Origin: Pomphorhynchus laevis
Lineage: Eukaryota > Acanthocephala > Palaeacanthocephala > Echinorhynchida > Pomphorhynchidae
Length of the DNA stretch: 64,000 nt
Assembly: GCA_012934845.2 (NCBI GenBank)
Contig: WNNJ02001084.1
Span: forward strand, 1-64,000
Reading direction: 5' to 3'
The number at the start of each line of letters is the position of its first letter. Position 1 is the first letter of the stretch. Position numbers and translations under genes: made by a program. Shown here one piece after another: positions 22,311 through 34,556 of this stretch. The notes beneath the pieces were generated by a model. The model worked only from the letters and a program-made list of their open reading frames with translations. It had not been told where the DNA came from and searched no databases.

Positions 22311-23259
22311 TTGCTTATATTATTATCTTATTTATTTAATATATTATATCTTCTTAAATACAATAACCTCTTAAATAATGAGATCGTTTGGATAACATGA
22401 ATATTACATAATGTCAAAATTTTGAGAAAAATTATATTTTTAAGTAAAAATAAAAATTATTTTTCGTGCAAAATACTAGTCGTGAAAATTTGTAATGCAT
22501 TTGGTGTCACCTACAAAAATTATGCTTCAGTACCTAAAAGTATCAAATCTCCAGCTACTAAATTCAAATTTTTTACTTGACAAATTTTTTAAATAATATT
22601 CGTAAATTTTGTATATCTTTGGACAGAAGCATTATCGGTAAAACACACTTATAGGAAATAGCTTTCCCAATGTTACATTTAAAAATCTTCCCAAGTATAT
22701 CCTAGTCCCTAGGCCAAAATCTAAAGTTAGTTCCGCTAAAGTTAAAACGTTTTTAACATTTCGGTATTCGACAACCGGATTCGACTTGCTTAAGTTCAAA
22801 AAATGTACTGAACAGAGCAATACAGGCTATGCTATGAGTTACGAAGTGTGAAATTAAAGAAGACAGTTTCGTTAAAATTTCTCACGCTCAAAATATCAAA
22901 ACTATTGTATATTGTACGTCAACAACAATTTCTTGACAAGAAAAAAAAACATAATATTTAAGATTTTTCCTGTCAACCACTGGTCCGGGTGTCAGGTCGT
23001 AGAGGCAGTGCACACACCAAACAACTCCAGACATCGCGATCCTGGTCGACAGACCAGAGTTTTCTATCAGATAGCCCAATTTAGTGTATGTCTGCTATTA
23101 GTCTTTCGACGCCAAACAAACAATACTGTTTATATAAACCAGGGAACAAATATATAACATAAATCATAAATTAAGATAACATGTTTTAATACACTATATC
23201 ATCTCTTCTAAGAATGATATGTTCTAAGAGTATATGTTTGCGGTCTATTCTTCATCCCG
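22311..23259. other. Intergenic DNA, unplaced
   Basis: AT-rich to 22620. 22620-22830 and 22970-23080 are GC-richer and partly open on both strands but match no family I know. They may belong to the flank or LTR of the neighbouring Gypsy fossil, but no repeated LTR pair is visible. Confidence 0.3.
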
Positions 23260-25234
23260 GAATATCGCAGGTTTCCTTCAAATCCTTTAAGGTCTCTCGT
23301 TTTGATGCGTATATACATAAATTGATCCATTGGTCTCATTGTTCTGTCTTTCCGGTGTTATTGGTTTCTCATTGTCATTTGTTCATTCGGTGTGTTGCTG
23401 ATTCAGAACGTCCAATTTTACTTCTGGGTTTAATTCTGGATCTCTGAGTGGATACGTATTATATCTTCTCGATGAAATGTCAGGTTCATTACTGTCGTTT
23501 CAAAATAGATTATTCTTAGTTGGGAGGTCGAATAATCTCGAATTCCTTTCTATTTTCCGTAGATGTTCGACATGAAGTCTGAGTTTCCGACCTTGTCTAT
23601 GAAGTATTACTGTATTCCCGAATATGTTCTCAATCTTCCATATGTCTGGTGCATACATCGGAGTTAGTTTATTCTTGCGCTGTTGTTTTACTAGTTCCTC
23701 ATCATTGACGTGGAGTGAATGTGGCCGGGCTTTTCGTGTTTGGTTAGATCTTATTTCCAATTTCTGTTTTACCATTCGATCTCTTTTTGCGGCTTCATTA
23801 TATCGTTTCGTCTTTTTGTTCTGTCGACAAATTGTTGGTAATTTTGTATGTAGTTCTCTACCAATGTTGTCTTGTATCATTTGTTGAATCTTAGCTTCGA
23901 CTGCTTTTCGTAGATGGAATGGTGTACGATGTAAATTTTGCATAACGGGTTTGACTTCTGGGTCAAAGTCGAGTTTGGCTGTATACCCTTTCACATGTCC
24001 CATTCTTTTCAGCTTTGGGATATACATGTCTAGCATTTGTTGTGTTGATTCAGGAATACTTTGTTGATGTATGTGTAAAATATATGGGATTGATATTATA
24101 CCTACTTCGGTACACGCTCTCTTACCAAGGATATTACCACTTGTTCGTTTTTCAGCGACCAATAGTATCTGAGGTGTTTTTGTGTTGCCGTAAGTTAGTA
24201 TTGATTCAAACTCTCCGTTGATTTTAATGGGTGTGTTGCCGTATGATTTTGGTCTCGATGTTGATATACGAAGTTGAATGTAAGAGTGTTTCGTAACCAA
24301 GAAGTTGAAGGTGTCTGTGTCGATTATGTTCACGTTGGCTCAGGAATTAATGAGCATTGATATTGCTACGTCGTCAATTAAGATATTTTTCTGAATAATA
24401 TCATTGCTCTTAATTTGAAATATGTATTTCGCTTGTTCGTCTTCGTTCGAGGAAATCGATTACTCTTCATACTCTTCGTTGTATTCAATATTTCTGATGT
24501 TTGTGCATTTAGGTATTTTAAGCAGACTCTTTCGAAATGATTCATTGATCCGCAGAATCCGCATTTTTGTCCTTTGGCCGTACATATATTTTCCCCATGC
24601 CGATGATTATTTAATCCACAACCTTTACATCGTTGATTGTACTTGTTTCTGTTGTTGTTTGCAAAACGATTACTGATGTTTTCAAGTCTTTGATGCATTT
24701 TCTGTTTATGATATGCTGTAACCTTGTTGATTGCCATGTCCCCCGATTGATCTTTCTTCATTGCTTTTGCCTGAATTTATGTTGTTTCTAGTGTATAAGC
24801 CATTGTTAGAGCTTGTTTGATTGTTAGATTTGATTCGCGAAGTAATATCCTTCGCAATTTTTGGGAATTGCAATGTTCCACTAATTAATCAATAACCGCC
24901 TGTTCAGCATTATATTCATCGAACTTGCAACCCATCGCATGCGTGCGTAATCTTATAAGGTATTTTTCAGTTGACTCATCCGTCTGTTGTTTCAAGGTTC
25001 GGAATTGATATCGCTCAAATATCAATTTTTTTGTTTCATGAAATGGTCATCTAGTGACTTCTTTAGTTTGGTGTATGCTTGAACTTCCGTATCTTCAGCT
25101 ACTTGTAGTTGTAAAGCTTTGATTACTTCTTTCAAATGTCGTCCGCCGTAGAATCGTGGCTGTGCTGCTTTTCGTTTTTCGTCGTTGATTTCTAAGGCAT
25201 AGAAAGAACCAAGATTGCTTGTTAAAGCAATCTT
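23260..25234 (-). mobile_element. Gypsy (Ty3) retrotransposon fossil G1, K02A2.6 type
   Basis: Minus-strand fossil. Parts seen, from 5' to 3' of the element: a gag region near 25200-24770 with EKYLIRLRTHAMGCKFDEYN; gag zinc knuckles (CKGCGLNNHRHG, CGFCGSMNHFERVC) near 24650-24560; protease and the first part of RT (KLDFDPEVKPVMQNLHRTPF) near 24330-23860; and the tail of the integrase region (APDIWKIENIFGNTVILHRQ) near 23660-23520. The order of parts is normal for a Ty3/Gypsy element. It is broken, with many lesions, and much of pol is absent. No LTR pair is seen. Age: older than the A-family LINEs, judging by the decay. Confidence 0.75.
25211..25234. repeat. Foldback at the Gypsy/RTE junction
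   Basis: AAGATTGCTT, GTTA, AAGCAATCTT: perfect 10-bp arms sitting where the Gypsy fossil stops and the Rex3-like LINE begins. Confidence 0.7.
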
Positions 25235-27700
25235 TAACTTTCACTTCAACACGACAGACATGTACAAAGAACGCATTGCTGCAATAGCTGCACAAATCCG
25301 TTTCGCAATCTCCTTAATGTTCCTACCGTCCCTCGAGAACAATACCACAATATACTTGAAATCCTCCACATCAGGACGAACCTTTTCCCCAATCCGGATT
25401 GACATTGGCACCTAAATCCGAGACGAACACATAAAGACAGTCTGGACGTACTAACCAACATCCCTGCCGCTTGGCATTCGATCGTGAATTGATACAGTAG
25501 GCATTGTAAATCCTCAGGACAATAAGATAACAAAACAAAGTCATCTGTCAACAGGAGAGATGTTATCCTGATAAAACCGAACTGAAGACAGACATTTGTC
25601 AGAGCAGCCCGTCTCGCAATTTTGTCAATGTAAACAAGGAACAAAAGTGGAGACAAGGGACAACCCTGACGAAGCCCAACGACTACTGGAAATGATTCAG
25701 ACTTCCCACCTAGAACACGAACGCAACTCATACTTTGTTCATACAGAGAAGCCACATCTACCCGAAGATAGTGTGGTACTCCATACTCCCTAAGTACCTC
25801 CCACAACCTCCCTCGCAGAACTCAGTAGAACGCCTTCTCTAAATCTACCAAGCACATGTAGACTTGTTGAGCGAACTTCCAAGACCGTTCAATGATAGTT
25901 GAGAGAGAAAGAGCTGATCCGTAGTTCCACGACCTGGACGATTGCCGCATTGTTTCTCTTCCAACTATTTCTTAACTACAGGCCGTATCCTTTACTCAAG
26001 AATCCTGGCAATTAGCTTACAAGTTTGGCTAAAAAGAGTGATGCCCCGATAATTGGAACACACTCTATGAACACAATGTTGCATTGAACACACTTCAATG
26101 CAACATTGAAGATCCGTGTTAGCCACTTCATGCCAACAATGTCGAGAGCCTTTAAAGCTTCAGGTTGAATCTCATCTACTCCAAAAGACTTGCCATTAAT
26201 ATTTTTTTAACAACATCAATGACCTTTTCAAGAGATATGAGCTCTTCCGTTGGTTCTAAAGACTTTACTTTTACAAGAGAAACAATATCAACCGAATCAA
26301 GGAGACTCCTAAAATGCTCTTTGAATTTCATGGTTTTGCAACAACCATGAATTTTTCCAATGGCAGTCAGCATGCATTATGTCTTGTCATAGACAGTTTA
26401 AGAAGGTTGTTGCTTTCCAATACGAATGTTCCTGATCGTCCTCCAGAACATCTTCGAAGCTGACATATGATCAAGTTCTAAGTGCTCTCCTAATTTCTCC
26501 AAAGCCGCCTTCTTCGCTTCAATAATTGCTCGAGCTGACGCTCTCTTTGCCCTTCAGTATTTGTCTACAGCTTCCACTGATTTATCTGGCAAAGTTGCCA
26601 TATAAGCAAGCTTCTTCTGTGGGACTAAATCTCTAATCGTTGGTGCCCACCAAGCAGTTCGAGTATTTCTTCCGCGACATGCACCTAATGCCTTCGAGCC
26701 ACAAATTTTAACAGTTGCCTTGGCAAGCGAGGATATGAACATATATCATTCCTCTTCAATGCTCTTTACCTCTTCTGGTAACCCAGAACAGTCCTCCCAG
26801 ATGTGGCCAGAAAAACGTTCTTTGACAGAAACATCTGCTAGACGCTCTCAGCACGCCTTCACACAACGTTTGGGTTAAGCTGGATTGTCTAGCATCCGAT
26901 CCGGCAATCGAAGTTTACTAATTACAAGGTAGTGATCTGTTGACAGCTCATCCCGTCTCTTCCCACGAGTGTCTAGAACACAACGTCGACGATAAGATGA
27001 AACGATTACAAAATCGATTATCGATCCTTGTCTGAGAGAATCCTGATGCCATGTGCATATATAAATCTCCTTATGTTCAAACATGGTGTTGGTTATGCAC
27101 CAATTGTAACGAGAACAAAAGTGCAATAATTCAACACAACTCGCATTCAGATCTGAGAGTTCGTTCCACCCCAACACTCACTTCCAAGTGCTACTGTCGT
27201 TACCAACATGAGCATTGAAGTTACCCAATAGAACGACGGAACCTCCAATATGAGTGCTATCAAGCAGAGGCTGAAGATATTTCACAAAGGCTGCGTATTC
27301 CGGGATAATGTTGTGAGCATACGCACACACAACAGTTACCCCCTTTCTCTCATTGACAAAAATTCTCAGAGACGACAGCTTTTCGTTCACTGGGTTATAC
27401 CTATCTACCACGAACGACAACCGGGGACTTATAAGTATCCCTACACCCGCCTTTCTTCGCTTTTTGTTAGTAACTTCCGAATAGTTCAAGGTCCAACCTT
27501 GATCCAAACGTTTAGTTCCAGTTCCAGAATAGTAAAGAGAAGTCACTCCTACTATTTCTAGACCGAAGTGAACCATCATTACAACTAATACTGGTTCCTG
27601 ACCCGCTAGTGAGATGACATTCGACGTTCAAACATGAAGGCTAGTCCGCTTCGGATGTTTATGCCTCTTTTGCTGTCTCCGTACAACTGCCTGGTCACAC
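25235..27700 (-). mobile_element. RTE-clade LINE (Rex3-like), broken
   Basis: Minus strand, endonuclease then RT. Endonuclease: RKAGVGILISPRLS, VVLLGNFNAHVGND (usually GDFNAHVG, so the catalytic D reads N) and ELSTDHYLVISKLRL. Linker: GACRGRNTRTAWWAPTIRD. RT: GKSESFPVVVGLRQGCPLSP, LLFLVYIDKIARR and ITSLLLTDDFVLL (usually LLFADD, so A reads T). These strings match the Rex3 branch of RTE elements well known from fish and invertebrates. Frames are broken in several places and the RT stops short of a natural 3' end at 25235. A 15-bp perfect foldback lies inside it at 26074-26108. Confidence 0.8.
26074..26108. repeat. Perfect 15-bp foldback inside the RTE LINE
   Basis: CAATGTTGCATTGAA, five bases, then the exact reverse complement. 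On the minus strand LTRIFNVAL is intact on one side and scrambled on the other, so the inverted copy was added to a normal LINE sequence. Confidence 0.8.
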
Positions 27701-29504
27701 GTCAGCCGCCAATGAAAACTCATCCGGTCAGTAGTGAGTTCACCATTGTTCCTTTATGTTCTCCCGTTTCCAATATTCTTTGATGATCCAACATCGCTAG
27801 GGTTAGGAATCTAATCTACGGCCGTGAATCTCTTCCGCTTTTTCGTCCATTGTCTAATCCACCGTTGAAGTCATCGGAGGGATCTGAGATATCCTATGAA
27901 AAGATTATCCCTACGGCTTATAGACGAATGTCGAACATACGCTGGTTGGGCCGCTCCACGAATAGGCTAATTGCCAATAGATGGTGGCAATTAATTTTGC
28001 CAGTTGTTTAAGCCTATTTTAGATAATAATTTCACCTTTGTGGATCATAAATCAAAATCATTTATAATATGTTTTTTAATCTTTTAATGCAAAAATTAAG
28101 TGATAAGCGAATCACGAATTTGTACGCCATAGTATTATGTGCTAGCAGCATTAGCCAAACAAGTTCACTTAGTTTATACCCACCTTTTTGCTTATCGAAC
28201 TCATTAAGATGTTCTGCCATGTTTATTGTGGTTTTGGTATTTATTGCTGGCGAGTAAGTTTTTTTTCACAAAAAACGTTTATAAGCTCTCATTAAGAAAT
28301 CAATGGAAAGCATCAGATTCTGGATTATATGGAACTTCTATATAAAAATCAAATGTTAACACGACAAAAAATGACCATTCTCTTCTAAAATACTCACCCA
28401 TCAAATAGTCGATGTTTTCTAAATATGTGTAAGTATGCATAATATTTTAAACTAGCATCTTAAGTATTTGCCATGTTTTGAATCTATTTTACCTATGTCA
28501 ACAACTCAGCTATGTATACAGCTGAGTGACTATAAGTCACCGTTAGATCACATTAATGATATTTTATAAAACAATTTTTTATATTGTTAGTGATTTTACC
28601 TAGAATGAATGAAAATGTAGAGTACATGTTTTGATATAACGTTCAACAAGGTATCACCGTTGATGTACCATAGTTTTTTCCATTAATTTTTACTAAATGA
28701 CCTATTAATTATTCACACAATATAGAAACCTTATACAACTAAGTCTCTTGTTTGGTAAACTAAATGCTAAAATTTTTAAAACGTTATTAAGAGAATTATA
28801 TGAACGCGATATAAATCATATGGATGTAATATGTGTAAAATCGAATTTGACAATTTCAGTAGTTCCTTATATTCAATCATCTTACTACTGATGTAAATAA
28901 ATATTTGGAGTATCGCATTCGGACAAGCAACGGACTATTCGAATAATAATAAAAAATGTTGATCAATTTATTACATTTGGAATTTTGGAGAATAAATTCA
29001 ACATGTTTTGTTCATTCTGATAGAAAATTCAAAATTTAACTGAATAAATAATCACTAAAGTAAAACGTAAATGTTTTAGCGTTGAAGGTATTAACAACAA
29101 ATCTACAGACTACAGTATGAATTATTCTAAAGGCACGAAATATCTTGAGACAACAAAAGATGTCATGCTCAAACTGTGAAAATCTTACCTAAAATCGAGC
29201 GTGAAAATATTCTATGGTGTAGTTCATATATAGATTTTGTTCAGCCTTCTGCAACACCTGTATCTCTAATAAAGTTGTAGATTTAATTAATTTTACGTTC
29301 TCCATTAAGATATCAACGTGAAACCTTCTAATGATCCGTTAATTAACAATATCTAATTATAGCTCTAATCAAATCTTTAATAAAATCTCTAATATAATCT
29401 CTAGCCTAAATAAGAATAAAATAAGTATCAATAAAGAACAAATTGATAAAGATATTTAAATACCATTTAAAGTCCAAATTCAAGTCAGAATAAAATCATC
29501 AACA
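27701..29504. other. AT-rich intergenic DNA
   Basis: 27701-27960 may still hold the decayed 5' end of the RTE LINE. From 28000 on the DNA is AT-rich with no supported gene except the small candidate exon at 28219. Confidence 0.3.
28219..28253 (+). CDS. Candidate micro first exon with a signal peptide
   Basis: ATG opens MFIVVLVFIAG and meets a strong donor, GA then GTAAGT, at 28254. Eleven residues of pure hydrophobic signal-like sequence. The frame is also open upstream to 28069. No downstream exon found; weak. Confidence 0.18.
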
Positions 29505-29998
29505 TTGAAATACCAAGGTTTTGTGCTTGGACCAATTCTTTTTCTCTTATCATTGGCGTTCTCGCCGGCATTACAAACTCGCCTTTTTATCTGCATATTC
29601 CTACACTTATTGAATCTGGCCTCACCTCCACAAATATTCGTTCATGTGACTCTCTTCTTCATGTTTTGCAATTTTCCTCAAACTGCGACCAGCGTTCCAT
29701 TTATTACGCTCCTCTTTTCTTGAATAAACTACCTTCCGCCATCCGCTAAATCGACTCTTTTCCAACCTTTAAACATTATCCGCTCTTTTTTATTTCTTAA
29801 AAATTGCTTCAATAATTCATACTCTTTTAAACTCTCCTATACCCTCCCACATATTAACATCAACCTATTGACATTGATTATAATTCGTTCTTTATTTTAA
29901 TTTTGTTGTTGTAAAACCTTTAATTTGTAATTTAGTGGACTTGTAAGTGGATGCATATCCACAATAGCCACTTTAATAAACCTGTACTATTAATCAAG
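29505..29998 (+). mobile_element. LINE 3' fragment with hairpin tail (family A relative)
   Basis: Begins with FVLGPILFLLS from an RT, passes at once to a C-terminal-like stretch (SCDSLLHVLQFSSN, LFLNKLPSAIR, DSFPTFKHY) and ends in a tail GTGGACTTGTAAGTGGATGC...CCACAATAGCCACTTTAATAAA (29934-29990). Most of the RT is missing, so this copy is either internally deleted or joined by a template jump. Confidence 0.5.
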
Positions 29999-30254
29999 AC
30001 CCAAAAGCAATAATTACTACAAGACCCAAAAGGTCAACAAGACCCAAGATGATTTTTACTACATGATTTAAAAACAGAGAATAAAAATTTAAAAACGTTC
30101 GACTTCAGTTGTAAATGTTGAACGCTCAGAGTTCTAACAACAATAGTTAAATTATAATAAAGCGAACTAAACGTACAGTGAAGAATATCTCACGTGACAG
30201 TATTTCAGTTCTACTCATTGATGAGACAAGTAATTCTTTAATTACTTAAATTAT

Positions 30255-30460
30255 TTTTTTTGTCTGCAATCGTCAATTTCACTCGGTTTCCACTTTGACA
30301 ACCATCTTTCTCTAAAGTCATTTGTTTCCGATGAAGTCCGCTCCTCATTCCTATCATTCCGTGATATTCGCCGTATTCGTAAATTGATCGATTTGTGCTT
30401 CTGTCTTTTTCTGTTATCCGTCCTTTTATTTTTCCGAATCGATTATTTCCAAATAATAAC
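30255..30460 (+). mobile_element. LINE family A fragment
   Basis: Nucleotide match by eye to A1 around 50165-50320: TTCCACTTTGACAACC, GTTTCCGATGAAGTCCGCTC and CGTAAATTGATCGATTT correspond to the A1 block from FHFDNRLS to RRLIDFPSC. Decayed. Confidence 0.5.
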
Positions 30461-31089
30461 TTGATTTCTGATGTAGTTTAGAAATGAAGCAAATTTATAA
30501 ATGCTAAAGTTTTCACAGTTTTAGATATTTGCATAGGGCACTTTTAGCGTGTAAGTTTTTCATATATATTTTTAATTAGTTGCTGAGAAATTTAAAATTT
30601 AGTTGTCTTTATAATACAATATAAATAAACTCGCTATCAGATTCAATTAGTTAACTTTGTACCTATGGATTCTTTAATAATAACGAAGAGAAAATTTATT
30701 GCCATCACGCCTCTCGGCTTCGACAAAATATAAAAGAAAATATAGTTACAATAAATCAATACATTCAATTTAAACGGATGCTGATGTTAGACGTTGTACC
30801 AATATATTGCATCTTCTCTTCGTCATATCCTATGTCCCTAATGCTTCTGCACTGTTCCTCTTAAAAGGCCTCAGATAGATCGTGCAATTTACTTCATACG
30901 ATCGATATCTCGCAAACTCAAATGCTGCAAATATGGACATTCGAAAATTTGAAGCAAGGACCAGCAAGCGCACAAACAAAATTTGCACGAACAGCACGAA
31001 GATCGCGAATGTAAAGGAATGTGTATACGACAAATCTTATCGTGATACTCATGAGTAGAGAAACGCCAAACCAATGGCCGCTTAAAATT
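30461..31089. other. Unplaced DNA
   Basis: AT-rich to about 30800. 30800-31080 is less AT-rich and may be old LINE sequence, but I could not align it to any element here. Confidence 0.25.
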
Positions 31090-31980
31090 CTTTAATAATA
31101 ATTTATTTAACGTGGCAAATGTGTGCAAATGCACGCTTACATGACCACTAACAAAAAAGAACAGCCAAAGTCAGATTAATTAGTAAATTGTTGAAATGGA
31201 ATTGGATTTTGTGTTTGAAGCACGGCATCGATGTTGTATTGATCGATATGAATAGGCAGATGATTCCACGAGAGAGGAGCATCCACAACGAAGGAGCGGA
31301 AGCCAAAAAGGTAGAGTAGTTTGGAACATGTAAAAGAAGGGAATTACGGAAACGCAAGGAACAGTAAACATGACGAGAATTGTCGAGAAAAGGAAGTTTG
31401 AGAAATGAAGGGGTATAAAAAGTAATAAGGCGAAAAAATAATTTAGAATGACGGGAAAGCAGCGATAGAGAGGTGGGGCAAGTGTCGTCTAAGAAAGCGA
31501 GATTGATGAACGATGGGAAGCCGACAGCACTGAGACGGAAAGTTACGAGAAGAAGTCGGAGTTTGATTCTGATGTGGATGGTGGGCCGGGAGAATTGTGC
31601 AAGATATGTGTATATTATCGAATGAATTATCTCCTCTTTAGTGCATAAAAACGTTGATTGAATGATGTCCTCGATGTGAGAACGAACTAATGCGTGGTAA
31701 AGAATCTTGAAACATTCGACAGGCAAGGATTTGAAAAAAGTTGTTAATGAATAAACAAACCACCGTCCCTTCAAACAGTCTGTTCGTATTCATGGTAGTT
31801 TTTAGAGATGACTGAACAATTATGCCAAGGTAACGTGTGTGAGTCGCTGTTTATACGATACTAGGGCCTAACATGCAACTAGCTGGTATATTACTTCGTC
31901 CAAAACGTAAATGAACACACTTACCTACATTTAATGTGGTGAGTATTGTTCGAACACTCCAATCGTAATAATATGATAAT
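31090..31980 (-). mobile_element. Mosaic LINE A4: family C/D body, then A', then A-type end
   Basis: On the minus strand: first a C/D-type RT C-terminal part (LNVGKCVHLRFGRSN; RISSFSH region; FKILYHALVRSHIEDIIQ). Then an A'-type stretch (YLAQFSRPTIHIRIKLRLLL, PSFINLAFLDDT). Then, without a stop, an A-type stretch (FYTPSFLKLPFLDNSR, LLLHVPNYST). It ends in the shared 3' hairpin tail (31090-31143). The FLDD and FLDN blocks are homologous positions of A' and A, so part of the protein is present twice, once from each family. The 208-codon frame crosses both joins. Confidence 0.65.
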
Positions 31981-32017
31981 ATAATATGATATATTATAAT
32001 AATATAATTAAATAATA

Positions 32018-32090
32018 TAATATGTAATAATATATAGAGTAAGTATGTGTCACGTTGTTGTAAATAATGATCACATCTGAGCGAATAGAC
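32018..32090. repeat. Inverted partner of the repeat at 41963-42036
   Basis: ATATATAGAGTAAGTATGTG, CACGTTGTTGTAAATAATGA and GAGCGAATAG recur as reverse complement at 41963-42036 with few differences. Probably the end of an unplaced LINE. Confidence 0.6.
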
Positions 32091-32139
32091 TATTTGATTT
32101 TTAAGGCGTAAAAATATATATAATTTGTATATCTTAAAT

Positions 32140-32809
32140 GATTATCATTATTTTTGTTGGAACATTGGCAGAGCTACAGCAGGCAACGCTACATAAAATT
32201 TCGAAGCATAGAGAATGCTCTTACCGTAATAGATTGGAACAAAAACTCACGAAGCTACATATCACCACACATAATGCAATCCTACATGCTACAATGCCAG
32301 GGGCGTCCACGTGCGTCCATGTGGCTGAGTACTTTACCACTTGCCTATGAAAAGTTTCATCTCAGTCGAAATGAATTTATTGATGCTTTGAGTGCTTGAT
32401 ATGGCTGGTGTTCTCCAAACCTTATGCATACTCAATGTGCATGTGGGCAGTTTTTTACTGCGCATGCCTTATCTTGTAAAAAGGGAGGTATGACCATGAT
32501 TCGGCATGATCCTATTCGAGATATACTAGCAGATGAACTGTATGTAATATGTCACGGTGTATCAACTGAACCAGTATTGAATGTTGTTCCTGACGCAATG
32601 ATATTTGATAATGAATCCACAGCGAGAGAATGCAATGCATGTTTAGACGTGTGTGTTCTGATTTAAAAGATGAACGATTTGAGCGTACGTTCTCGGACGA
32701 AAGCATCTTTTCATCTTTTGCTCAATCGAACATCAATATAGCCCCGCTATCTACCTTCGCTTACAATGAAACTCGGAAGCGTTCAAAATATAAATAACGA
32801 GTTACTCTA
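32140..32809 (+). pseudogene. Fossil of a conserved mobile-element protein (RYGW...CACG...HALSC type)
   Basis: Frames give PHIMQSYMLQCQGRPRASMW-L, LAYEKFHLSRNEFIDALSA, YGWCSPNLMHTQCACGQFFT, AHALSCKKGGMTMIRHDPIR, DILADELYVICHGVSTEP and VLNVVPDAM. The series W-L-x-LPL...EF-DAL-x-RYGW...C-x-CG...HALSC-x-GG...RH-x-x-IRD...E-C is a domain I know as frequent beside RT-like genes in invertebrate genomes, but I cannot assign the element class. Treated as a fossil: broken, one end lost at LINE B1. Confidence 0.5.
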
Positions 32810-34493
32810 ATTATTATTATTAATTGACAACGAATTGAGCCGAGGCTCTTTACAAGTTGCTTCACAAAATAAAAAGAATAAAAAGAATAAGAGTCGTTTT
32901 GTCTCTCCATCATCAGATAAACTACTGAAAATCCCACCGTTGTCTTGAGAAGGAACGGTCATCATCCAGTAGGGCGCAAAAACTTGAAGCAGTAGACGAC
33001 AAAACGGTCGCACTCTGAAGCGAATTTCAAGATCGTACGACTCGTTTGGCAAAGCAGGAAACTGCATGCATGTACCTTTGTGTTTTCAGCATCAGGGGTG
33101 TCCGCGAAGAGAAGGTTGACCTCTCAGTTGCAGTAGATGTGACAGTGGATGATCTTTAGTATGCAGAATTTTCCAAACAAGAGAGAGATCTCGCTTGTCG
33201 CGGATATATCGCAGACAAGGCATATTTAATATCTGGAGGCGTTTCGCGTAGCCATAAATATGCAGCCCTGAGACTAATTTAGTTGTTGATCTGAACACTT
33301 TCTCTAATGCACGACGCTCATAAGTAGTTTCGGGATAACAAGCTGGCGATGCGTATAAGATATGGCTCAAGAAAAACGCATTTGCTAAGGTATGGTAACA
33401 TAACGGATCTATGCCTATCAGAGCTCGACGAGTATGTCCTATTAAGCGTTTTGTGATGCAACACACGTAGTCTGAATGCTTTCGAGTGGATAAGTCAGCA
33501 CAAATCCAAACTCCCAAATCTTTATATGAGTTGGTTCTTTCGATACTAATTGAACCAAACTGGTACTCACCTCCAAGATGATCACATGATCTTCGTGATA
33601 TACGCATACATGTACATTTAGCGGAATTGATCCTCAAGTGATTTCGTATAGACCAATTGGATATAACGTCGACGTCGCTTTGTAAATGCTGTTTGTCAAG
33701 ATCGGAAATAATAGGTCGCCAAACTTTAAGATCATCTGCATATAATAAACTGAATGAACTGATATTTGGTATCAAATCGTTGATATAAAGACTGAATAAG
33801 ATGGGACCCAATACACTTCCCTGTGGAACACCTAACAACACTGGAAATGGACTCGACAGCGACTCATTTACTCGTACAACACTTTGTCGGTTGGAAAGGA
33901 ATACACGAATCCAGTTTATGATCTTCTTATCAAGATGAATGTGCTCCAACTTCTCAATAAGACGCGTGTGATTAACTGAGTCGAACGCTTTTGAGAAATC
34001 AAAGAAAATGACATCAACTGGTATGCCTTGATCATAATAGTGATACCGATTTTCACGTGCATGTACAAGATTAGTAGTCGTGGAATAACCTTTTCGGAAG
34101 CCATGCTGTGCTGGGTTCAAAATTTGAAATCTATTTAGAAATTCTATTATTCGTCGCTTAATCAATCTTTCTAGCACACGACAACACACGCAAGTGAGAC
34201 TAATAGGCCTATAATTGTCAATGGACGAACTATCCCCTTTCTTATAAATAGGACAGATGATGGAATTCTGCCAATCAGAAGGAACAACGCCAAAAGCAAC
34301 AGACGCAGAGAAAATATTGTAAAGCGGATGACATATTATGTCAGCGATGTTGCGCAGATATACTGGCGGTAAGCCATCTGGACCCGCACCTGCTTTGCAT
34401 TTAAGTTTCCGAAGCTCTTGGAGAACATCATCACATCGGAAGAGGTCGCTGGTGTCATCTCCGGGCGATTCAAATGTACACGGATCACCCATT
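32810..34493 (-). mobile_element. LINE family B, copy B1 (5'-truncated, RT intact)
   Basis: CR1-like RT on the minus strand in one unbroken frame: LRKLKCKAGAGPDGLPPVYL, ICPIYKKGDSSSIDNYRPIS, PVDVIFFDFSKAFDSVNHTR, LLGVPQGSVLGPILFSLYIN, SLLYADDLKVWRP (catalytic YADD) and NSYKDLGVWICADLSTRKHS. The frame ends at 33092. The last part (FAKRVVRSWNSL) follows in another frame. The 3' end is an AAT-repeat tail at 32810-32822, inserted in the fossil to its left. The endonuclease is missing. The open frame continues 5' beyond the element to 34723, through non-LINE DNA. Confidence 0.8.
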
Positions 34494-34540
34494 GTCACAT
34501 CCTGAACATGGAATTTCAGGATGTGACATGAACATGTCAC
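34494..34540. repeat. Foldbacks at the 5' end of B1
   Basis: GTCACATTCCTGA and TCAGGATGTGAC form an almost perfect inverted pair (one extra T). Overlapping it, GTGACAT-GAAC-ATGTCAC is perfect. They lie exactly at the truncated 5' end of LINE B1. Confidence 0.6.
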
Positions 34541-34556
34541 ATCATGGAATTTTGGA

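Noticed and set aside
23624-24676. Plus-strand frames over the Gypsy fossil
   Set aside because: Antisense shadows of the minus-strand gag and pol remains.
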